Of a stretch of DNA of 13,015 bases, positions 1-5,669 are shown piece after piece (position 1 is the first letter of the stretch; each line of letters opens with the position of its first letter). The notes beneath the pieces are model-generated. The model saw only the letters and a program-made list of their open reading frames with translations, did not search any database and had not been told where the DNA came from. The translations under genes were made by a program, and so were the position numbers. Source of the stretch: CAYTSA01 sp964440345 (lineage in GTDB: Bacteria > Desulfobacterota > Desulfovibrionia > Desulfovibrionales > Desulfovibrionaceae); NCBI GenBank assembly GCA_964440345.1, contig CAYTSA010000102.1, positions 1 through 13,015 on the forward strand, in the 5' to 3' direction.

Positions 1-2432
1 AGCCAGGCTGAATATGTACCCAGCCCGGTGCCTTTGGCTTTTCCATGGGTGACGTATTTCTCGAAGAAAAGGTCCTTGATTGCTTCGGGCACTGCCTGGC
101 TGTTGTGGATGCTGATGCAGCCTTCAGGCCCGCTTTGCAGTGAAATGTCGACGGCGCCGTTTTTGTCCGAGGCTTCCAGAGCATTGAGAATAAGGTTGGA
201 GAGCATGGAATAGCACAAGGCGGCGTCGCCGATGATGAAGAAGGAAGAACGGCTGTCAGCCTTCAGCCCGTCTATACGAAGGTCTATGTTCACCTTAATC
301 TGGTTGATATGGCGGGACTGGTCAGCAAGTATGTCGCGTATGACGCTGACAACGTTTACTTGTACAGGCAGATATGAGAAGACGCCCTGTTCCATTTTAT
401 AAAGGTTCAGGGAGAGGTCGATCATTCGCTGCATACGCTGGCCAGCATCACTGATGGACTGGAGCAACTCTTTCTGCTCGTCGCGCAGGTTGTCGTCTTC
501 CAGCAAGGCCTGGGGCGCGTTGATGATGGGATTCAGAGGCGAAATAAGGTCGTGTCTGGTAATTCTTTGCACGTCTTCCTTGAGCTGTTCCATGTGCTTA
601 CGTTCGGTGATGTCGTGCAGGGAGACCAGACGAGCCGGTTCTTCTTCCCAGTGAACATCTATGCACCGGACTTCCGCCCACATGGAGCTTGACTGGCCGG
701 CCAGCTGTACTTCTGTGGGGTCCTGACACGTCATGCCCGCCAAGGTCTGTATATTCGGCTTGTGCGAACCGAGCGAGGAGATGGCGGCAGGGTTCAGATA
801 CAGCACCTCGCCGGATTGTGAAAACACCACCTGGGGTTCTGGGTTGAAGGTGACCAGTTCTCGGAAACGCTTTTCGCTTCGCCGCAGCACGGATTCTGCA
901 ATGCGGATCATGTGAGCGTTAAGGGCCGGGACCAGGCTGCGCACGGCGTAAGTGTCGTGGCTGGTCCAGGGGGTGGACGCGCCTTTTATCTGAAGTTTAA
1001 ACGTGTTGAAGGACGTCCTCGGGTTGATGGAGCCGCTTTCTGGGTTCATGGTGTAGGGCTTGGCAGGGTCGCCGCCCCAGAGTTCTTCAACCACAACTTC
1101 TGGCCGAAACCACATGATAAACGTATTCTGGCGCCCCCCTAAGCGCAACGCCAGCAGTCCGGCCGCCGTATCCTTCCACTTCTCTGCTTGCACAATGTCT
1201 TTGCTCAGCGTGTGCGAAGCGTACACATCTCCTTGCATGGCGCTTTCCAGCCAGCGGGTAATGGCCTGAATCTGTGAAACGTTTGGCGTGCGGCCCATAG
1301 CACTGACGTGGTCGTCAACAACCAGGGCCAGTCCAGAGGCGTCCACGAGGCGCATCAGGTCTTTAGATATATGGCGCAACAGCCTTTCCAAAGGGGCAGA
1401 ACCAGTAATGGAGGCTTGAATAGCTGCCGCCTTTTCTCCCTTGGAGAGTCTGATTTCAAAAGCGTTTTGCGCCAGCTTGACTGACAACGTGGTGCAAAAG
1501 CACCGGGTGATCAAAACGAGCGCCCGTTGCAGTTCCAGGCTGAAGAAGAGGGGACCCTCATAATGGTGGCAGGCGATAAGCCCCCACAGTTTGCCGTCAA
1601 CAAGAATGGAAAGAGACAAGGAGGAGGCGACTCCCATGTTCTTGAGGTATTCAATATGGATAGGCGAGACAGCACGAAGCCTGCAGTGAGTCATGTCCAA
1701 AGATGCCTGCCTGCCCTCTGTTTCTTGGGGGTATATAAGCGGTTGCTCCACATTGACGTCCGGTATGGCCCGCAGCCAGTTGTGCAGGTAGAGTTTGCGG
1801 GCTGGTTCCGGGATATCCGACGCCGGATACCTGTGGCCCAGAAAGGGCTCAAGCCGTTCCACCATGGATTCGGCTGTCACTTCGCCGCTGAAGTCTTGGT
1901 GGAAAGTGTAGAGCATGACCCTGTCAAAGCCTGTCATGCGGCGTATGTATTGGACGCCCTGGTTCCAGAGAGTTTGAATGTCCTTGGTTCTGTGAAAGGT
2001 TTCCTGGGCTTCTGCGCAATACTGCTGCAACAAAGAGATGTCAGGCCGCGGCGCCAGGTTTGCGTCTTCCAGCTCCAGCAGCGCCAAACCGCCAGACATA
2101 TGCACGGTGGCGGCCAGGGTCAGCTCAGGAATCTGCGCTGGTTGCAGCATGGCTATGGCGTTGGACTGCTGTGTCGCCGTTTCAAAGAGGGTCTCCAGGC
2201 TTTTCTTGCTTTCAGGAGAAAACAAACCCCACACAGGCGCGTTCAACGTGTCCTGCGGGGAACGGCCCAGCCAGCGTAAAAGGTCTCCGCCGCTCTGAAC
2301 GACCCTCTGTGTTGCCGGGTTCAGGACCAAGAGTATCCCATATGCTTGAATGCGGCCGGGAATATGCACTGGCTCGCGGTCGCATTCGCGCAGGGTGATT
2401 GTCGCGTTGTCAGAGTTGGCTCTGTCACGCAT
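1..2432 (-). CDS. bphP: Bacteriophytochrome sensor histidine kinase (C-terminus cut by window edge)
   Basis: Red/far-red photoreceptor kinase that binds biliverdin and should phosphorylate a response regulator not seen here. Translating the minus strand from the ATG at 2432 gives 810 codons that stay open to the window edge. Domains in order are PAS-2 (about 15-120), GAF (about 135-305), PHY (about 320-505), PAS (about 520-620), HisKA and HATPase_c. Key residues seen: Cys17 in ECDREPVHIPG (chromophore cysteine position of BphPs), PASDIP 203-208, His259 and His289 (pocket histidines), PRTSF 471-475 (PHY tongue), His627 in TRHDL (phospho-acceptor), Asn750 in NLILNA (N box) and GTGLG 801-805 (G2 box). 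The G1 box is not a standard DxGxG. GAGGAGG lies just before the ATG, and the start overlaps the end of bphO by 8 nt, so the two are probably translationally coupled. The missing tail is likely a few dozen residues. The family call is very secure; the output partner is unknown. Confidence 0.96.
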   Translation of the reverse strand, partial: MRDRANSDNATITLRECDREPVHIPGRIQAYGILLVLNPATQRVVQSGGDLLRWLGRSPQDTLNAPVWGLFSPESKKSLETLFETATQQSNAIAMLQPAQIPELTLAATVHMSGGLALLELEDANLAPRPDISLLQQYCAEAQETFHRTKDIQTLWNQGVQYIRRMTGFDRVMLYTFHQDFSGEVTAESMVERLEPFLGHRYPASDIPEPARKLYLHNWLRAIPDVNVEQPLIYPQETEGRQASLDMTHCRLRAVSPIHIEYLKNMGVASSLSLSILVDGKLWGLIACHHYEGPLFFSLELQRALVLITRCFCTTLSVKLAQNAFEIRLSKGEKAAAIQASITGSAPLERLLRHISKDLMRLVDASGLALVVDDHVSAMGRTPNVSQIQAITRWLESAMQGDVYASHTLSKDIVQAEKWKDTAAGLLALRLGGRQNTFIMWFRPEVVVEELWGGDPAKPYTMNPESGSINPRTSFNTFKLQIKGASTPWTSHDTYAVRSLVPALNAHMIRIAESVLRRSEKRFRELVTFNPEPQVVFSQSGEVLYLNPAAISSLGSHKPNIQTLAGMTCQDPTEVQLAGQSSSMWAEVRCIDVHWEEEPARLVSLHDITERKHMEQLKEDVQRITRHDLISPLNPIINAPQALLEDDNLRDEQKELLQSISDAGQRMQRMIDLSLNLYKMEQGVFSYLPVQVNVVSVIRDILADQSRHINQIKVNIDLRIDGLKADSRSSFFIIGDAALCYSMLSNLILNALEASDKNGAVDISLQSGPEGCISIHNSQAVPEAIKDLFFEKYVTHGKAKGTGLGTYSAW

Positions 2433-3069
2433 GGTCAGCCTCCTCATGGCAAGCATTTGCAAACCAGCATTCCACTGCGGCAAAGCCATTCAAAGCAGCA
2501 GCGATGATCTGTTCCTCCGTGTCTGGCGCTGCATGCGTAGCCAGTAGCCCCTTGAAGCGGTTCCAGGAGCTGACCGCCTCCTGGCCGTTGCTGGAGAAGT
2601 ATGCGCAGCCACAGTGCGCATCCAGTCCGAGATGTTTGCTCACCGCATGGGCAATTACTTTTCCGCCTAGCCGTGAGCCTTCGAGCAAATACAAGAACCC
2701 CAGCGCCGCGGCCGCGTTGTCGACAAGGGGAACGTTGCTGCAGTGGGGCAGGCTGTGGATGTCCTCCTGCGACAAACCCAGCGCAGCCAAGTCCTTTTCC
2801 AGAAGCGGCAGACGCTTCCATGATTCTGCGCTTTCTCCAGGATAGAAGGGATCGCCATTGGCCTGTGATAGACAAAATGCACTGATGTTCTCCTCCAGGG
2901 GGGCGACAACGCCATAGAGCAGTTTCAGGCAGCAGAGGTAATGGTCTTCGCTGCAACGGCCTTTGGCTACTGCGGCCAGTGGAGATTGCGCTTCAAAGCG
3001 TTCATGTAGCGGCCAGAAAGCAGCATGGAGCCGAGAGAGAAAATCGGTTGCTGGTGCAGGTGTATCCAT
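2425..3069 (-). CDS. bphO: BphO-type biliverdin-forming heme oxygenase
   Basis: Heme oxygenase of 214 aa, a normal length for bacterial BphO/PigA-like enzymes. It opens heme to biliverdin, CO and iron, and so supplies the chromophore for the phytochrome encoded immediately after it. The most diagnostic segment is GFLYLLEGSRLGG at residues 124-136, the distal-helix region of this family. His22, in PLHERFE, is the best candidate for the proximal heme ligand, with His15 as an alternative. No signal peptide is seen, so it should be cytoplasmic. The gene starts 4 nt after the stop of the HTH-PAS gene and overlaps the next gene by 8 nt, so the three form one operon. The upstream ribosome site is weak (AAAGG about 11 nt from the ATG). 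The reaction needs O2 and a reductant, which is notable if the host is an anaerobe. Family call from motif and context; activity not tested. Confidence 0.9.
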   Translation of the reverse strand: MDTPAPATDFLSRLHAAFWPLHERFEAQSPLAAVAKGRCSEDHYLCCLKLLYGVVAPLEENISAFCLSQANGDPFYPGESAESWKRLPLLEKDLAALGLSQEDIHSLPHCSNVPLVDNAAAALGFLYLLEGSRLGGKVIAHAVSKHLGLDAHCGCAYFSSNGQEAVSSWNRFKGLLATHAAPDTEEQIIAAALNGFAAVECWFANACHEEADHA

Positions 3070-3073
3070 GATT

Positions 3074-4921
3074 TCAATAACCTTTTAAATGTTCAATAAA
3101 AGCAAAGGCAAAGTTGTTTTCATCGTGGTCGTCTCTCACCAGAGTGGACGTCGTTCGCGTGGTAACGTGGTATCCGTTCTTGTGTATAAAACGTTTACAT
3201 ATACTGTATTCGGAGTTTTTCCCAGAGAGCACGTCGCGAATCAGCTCAAATTCACCTGCCAGGTCGTCCGGGTGGGTGACTTCCTTGAAGTCCATGCCTG
3301 TGAGTTCATCGCGGGTGTAGCCGATCATTCGGGCGAAATTCAGGTTGCAGTCAATCAAAAGGCCCTTCTGGGAGACAATTGCAATGCCAATTGGCGCGTG
3401 CATCAGCACCACCTGCAACTGTTTTTCTCTGAGGCGGAGTTTGGCGTCTGCTTCTTTGTGTTCTGTGATGTCTTGAACGATGCCACGAAGCAGCGCGACG
3501 TTGCCTTCTTTAAGAATAGGCGCGCATTTCGTTCGCACCCAGAGTTGTTTGCCTTGGGCGGTGGCAAAGCGCAGCTCCAGATCGTATGGTTCTCCGCTTT
3601 GCAGGGCTTTTTCGACAGCGAGCCGCAATACCTGCCTGTCTTTTGTATGGTAGAAACTGAGAGCCGCCGCCAGTGTAGGGGCGTAGTCAGTCGGCACTTC
3701 GTGAATGCGGTAGGTTTCTTCTGTCCAGACGACCTCCCCAGTGTCCGGCGTGTATGTCCACCCTCCGGTTTTGGCTATGGAGGCGGTATCCCGAAGTAGC
3801 TCCATGGCGTTTCTGAGTGCGTCTTCCATGGCTTTGCGGGAGGTGATGTCCCGTATAACCGCCTCCGTGCTCATCAAGTCCCCGTTGGCGTTGCGGATGA
3901 CCCTGTAGTTGGATAATCCCCAGCCAGTCCCTCCGTCTTTGCGGCGAAACTGCAGTTCATGGTTGTGCAAGAATTCTTTTTGCATGAGCAGATTGATCAA
4001 ACAGGGATGTTCTTCAGGAGCTGCGAAGAGCTCAGAGGCGTGCAAACCGATAATACGGGCAGGGGAATCATATCCAAATATCACGGCGGCCGCCTTGTTG
4101 GCGAAAATGACGCGGCCGTCAGCGTTGCTGCGGATGAACCCGTCGTGCATGTTCTCGAACAAGGTTTTGAACAGCACGTCCTTTTCTTTAGCTTGCTTTT
4201 CAGCCGCTACACGGTTTTTCACTTCGCGGTCGGCAATGGTGTTGATGGTGCGGAGGGCTGCTGTCTGTTCATCACGGAGTTGCTCTGCGTCCCGTTTAGC
4301 CTCGGCCAGCAGGGATTCAAAGTTTTTTTGTTCAGTCAAATCAAAGAAAACGCCTTGGTAACCGGATAACGCGTTATCAGCTTTGGTTTCAACTTCACCC
4401 TGAATCAGCCCTAACCTAGCGGTCCCGTCCTTTCGCAAAAAACGAAAGACAGTTCGAGCGTTAAAGTCGCCAGCTTGCAAACGTTGCCATTCAGTTTCGA
4501 TAGCCGAGCGGTCTTCTGGAAAAACATGTTCTAGAAATGATTGCAAACTTGGCGCGAAAGCGCGCGCCGGATATCCCAGAATGTTGAAAAACGTTGTTGA
4601 AAAATGAAACTGGGCGTCATGCACGTTATATCGCCACAACCCAACAAGCCCGGTGTTGCGTGGGCTCGTTTGCAGATGTGTGCTGTTGTCGGAGAGAACA
4701 GAAGTGACGGCCGCATCGTTGAAAAGGAAAAGATTGGCTGGTTCAGTGTCCAGAGCCTGGGCCAGCTGTTCGATAAGCTTCAGGGAAGGGCCGGATTTCC
4801 CCCGTTCCACAAGACCTAAATGCTGGGTGGTGACGCCAACAGCGCAAGCCAGTTCCGCCTGGGTCATGTTGTGCACCCGCCGCAAGTAACTAAGCCGATC
4901 TCCGAAAAGTTGGACCAACAT
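3074..4921 (-). CDS. XRE-family HTH regulator with four PAS domains
   Basis: Predicted cytoplasmic transcription factor of 615 aa. An XRE/Cro-type helix-turn-helix covers about residues 6-68 (TQAELACAVGV, then LVERGKSGPS). Four PAS domains follow: PAS1 about 88-200, PAS2 about 252-365, PAS3 about 378-490 and PAS4 about 500-613. A charged, probably coiled-coil linker lies at 200-250. PAS1-3 end in the usual DLTEQK/DITSRK/DITEHK motifs. There is no kinase, cyclase or other output domain, so the HTH is the only visible output. I chose ATG 4921 over the in-frame GTG at 4927 because GAGG sits 7 nt from the ATG but only 1 nt from the GTG. It heads the operon with bphO and bphP, so it may control them and/or take part in the light response. 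No PAS ligand can be named from the sequence. Confidence 0.9.
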   Translation of the reverse strand: MLVQLFGDRLSYLRRVHNMTQAELACAVGVTTQHLGLVERGKSGPSLKLIEQLAQALDTEPANLFLFNDAAVTSVLSDNSTHLQTSPRNTGLVGLWRYNVHDAQFHFSTTFFNILGYPARAFAPSLQSFLEHVFPEDRSAIETEWQRLQAGDFNARTVFRFLRKDGTARLGLIQGEVETKADNALSGYQGVFFDLTEQKNFESLLAEAKRDAEQLRDEQTAALRTINTIADREVKNRVAAEKQAKEKDVLFKTLFENMHDGFIRSNADGRVIFANKAAAVIFGYDSPARIIGLHASELFAAPEEHPCLINLLMQKEFLHNHELQFRRKDGGTGWGLSNYRVIRNANGDLMSTEAVIRDITSRKAMEDALRNAMELLRDTASIAKTGGWTYTPDTGEVVWTEETYRIHEVPTDYAPTLAAALSFYHTKDRQVLRLAVEKALQSGEPYDLELRFATAQGKQLWVRTKCAPILKEGNVALLRGIVQDITEHKEADAKLRLREKQLQVVLMHAPIGIAIVSQKGLLIDCNLNFARMIGYTRDELTGMDFKEVTHPDDLAGEFELIRDVLSGKNSEYSICKRFIHKNGYHVTTRTTSTLVRDDHDENNFAFAFIEHLKGY

Positions 4922-4941
4922 ATACACACCTCAATGTTGGT
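4914..4941. repeat. Inverted repeat over RBS and start of the HTH-PAS gene
   Basis: Perfect 8-bp arms ACCAACAT (4914-4921) and ATGTTGGT (4934-4941) with a 12-nt spacer. On the minus-strand mRNA the left arm contains the AUG start codon and the loop contains the GAGG ribosome site. A further GTTGG at 4909-4913 forms a tight GTTGG-A-CCAAC palindrome with 4915-4919. It could be an operator for autoregulation by the encoded HTH protein, or an RNA hairpin that hides the start codon. The function is inferred. Confidence 0.6.
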
Positions 4942-4969
4942 TGTAGTACACCATGAAAACATGGCCGGG

Positions 4970-4988
4970 AACAATATTAAATATTGTT
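4970..4988. promoter_or_regulatory. Perfect 19-bp palindrome, probable operator
   Basis: AACAATATTAAATATTGTT is a perfect palindrome (9-bp arms around a central A). It lies 49 nt upstream of the HTH-PAS start codon and about 155 nt upstream of the -35 box of the rightward promoter. Its size and symmetry suit a dimeric DNA-binding protein. I cannot assign it to a known regulator. Confidence 0.5.
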
Positions 4989-5066
4989 TCTCGTATTTTC
5001 TTACTGCTTCGCCGCCACGTTGCCATGGATTGTGCTGTGTCAGGAGCGGGCGTTGTCTCAACGCGA

Positions 5067-5093
5067 AAAAGCGCCAGCACGCTTGGCGCTTTT
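5067..5093. terminator. Bidirectional rho-independent terminator-like hairpin
   Basis: Ten-bp arms AAAAGCGCCA (5067-5076) and TGGCGCTTTT (5084-5093) with a 7-nt loop. It gives a short U run in either direction, longer on the minus strand because of a fifth A at 5066. It lies between two divergent genes, so it does not end either one. It may insulate the two promoters or act as an attenuator for a longer leader. Confidence 0.6.
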
Positions 5094-5144
5094 CAGGCTT
5101 ACCCTGCTCTAACCAAACACTAGCCTAAAAGGGCCTGAAACCCC

Positions 5145-5173
5145 TTGACACCCATACCCCCTACGGGTATGAC
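5145..5173 (+). promoter_or_regulatory. Sigma70-type promoter with a CsoR/CstR-type operator in its spacer
   Basis: The -35 box TTGACA (5145-5150) is perfect. A 17-nt spacer leads to the -10 box TATGAC (5168-5173, 4 of 6 to consensus). The spacer and -10 are covered by a perfect inverted repeat, CATACCC (5153-5159), five bases, GGGTATG (5165-5171), with core ATACCCCCTACGGGTAT. An A/T-flanked G/C tract with dyad symmetry is the operator style of the CsoR/RcnR/FrmR/CstR family, and a CstR-like gene lies in this window (12337-12660). Binding there would block RNA polymerase, so the operon should be repressed until the regulator is modified. The promoter and symmetry are seen directly; the regulator assignment is inferred. 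Confidence 0.75.
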
Positions 5174-5267
5174 AACTCTTAACATTGTTGCACTACACGT
5201 CGTTCTGTTTGGCGCAGAAGGGAAAGTTTTGCGTGAAAAGTAAAAAAATCAAACAAATGGAGGAATA

Positions 5268-5591
5268 ATGAAAAGCAAATCCGTTTCCATCGTTGCAGCG
5301 GCCCTTATTGTTTTTGCTCTCGCCGGCATGGCCCTGGCCATGGGCGACGGCAACGCCCGCAAGGGCAAATTTCTGTATCGCAAGCATTGCCGGTCCTGCC
5401 ATGGCGCTTCTGCTTCTGACTTGAGCCCGGCCACGTACACTCAGGCTGAGTGGCAAGAAAAATTCAGCGATGTGACTACGCTGCCGTGCCACACTGACTG
5501 GGAGAAAGTAAAAGACGCCGACGTCAACGACATCTACACCTATCTGTACGACTACGCCAAGGATTCTCCTTCTCCGGCAACCTGCAGCTAG
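5268..5591 (+). CDS. Periplasmic monoheme cytochrome c
   Basis: Small c-type cytochrome of 107 aa, first gene of the sulfur-redox operon. A Sec signal peptide covers residues 1-24, with cleavage expected after ALA. The heme site is CRSCH (Cys41, Cys44, His45). It should carry electrons in the periplasm, probably to or from the molybdoenzyme encoded next. The mature protein has no Met after residue 25, so the usual distal Met ligand of class I cytochromes is missing. His75, in LPCHTDW, is a possible sixth ligand. Two more cysteines (Cys74, Cys106) could form a disulfide. GGAGG at 5259-5263 is well placed before the ATG. It lies about 90 nt after the predicted transcription start. Confidence 0.88.
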   Translation: MKSKSVSIVAAALIVFALAGMALAMGDGNARKGKFLYRKHCRSCHGASASDLSPATYTQAEWQEKFSDVTTLPCHTDWEKVKDADVNDIYTYLYDYAKDSPSPATCS

Positions 5592-5600
5592 CGTTCGAGC

Positions 5601-5632
5601 GGCTGGCCGGGGGCCTAAAACTCTGGCCAGCC
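5601..5632 (+). repeat. Intercistronic hairpin
   Basis: Perfect 8-bp arms GGCTGGCC (5601-5608) and GGCCAGCC (5625-5632) with a 16-nt loop, in the 78-nt gap between the cytochrome c and molybdoenzyme genes. No U run follows, so it is not a normal terminator. It may stabilise or process the upstream mRNA segment and set the ratio of the two products. Confidence 0.5.
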
Positions 5633-5669
5633 AAACCTGCGGCGGCGCCGCACAACCCTGGAGCGTTTC

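Larger units (their letters stand above)
4922..5267. other. Divergent control region between the light-sensing and sulfur operons
   Basis: About 345 bases with no credible gene. From left to right it holds an inverted repeat at the HTH-PAS start codon, a small CCATG-AAAA-CATGG repeat (4951-4964), a perfect 19-bp palindrome (4970-4988), a terminator-like hairpin (5067-5093) and the operator-containing promoter of the rightward operon (5145-5173), followed by a leader of about 90 nt. The left half is AT-rich compared with the flanking genes. Short open frames here lack coding character. Confidence 0.75.

Noticed and set aside
1527..2279. 250-codon plus-strand frame
   Set aside because: It is antisense to the GAF and PAS-2 regions of the phytochrome, whose motifs on the minus strand are unmistakable.
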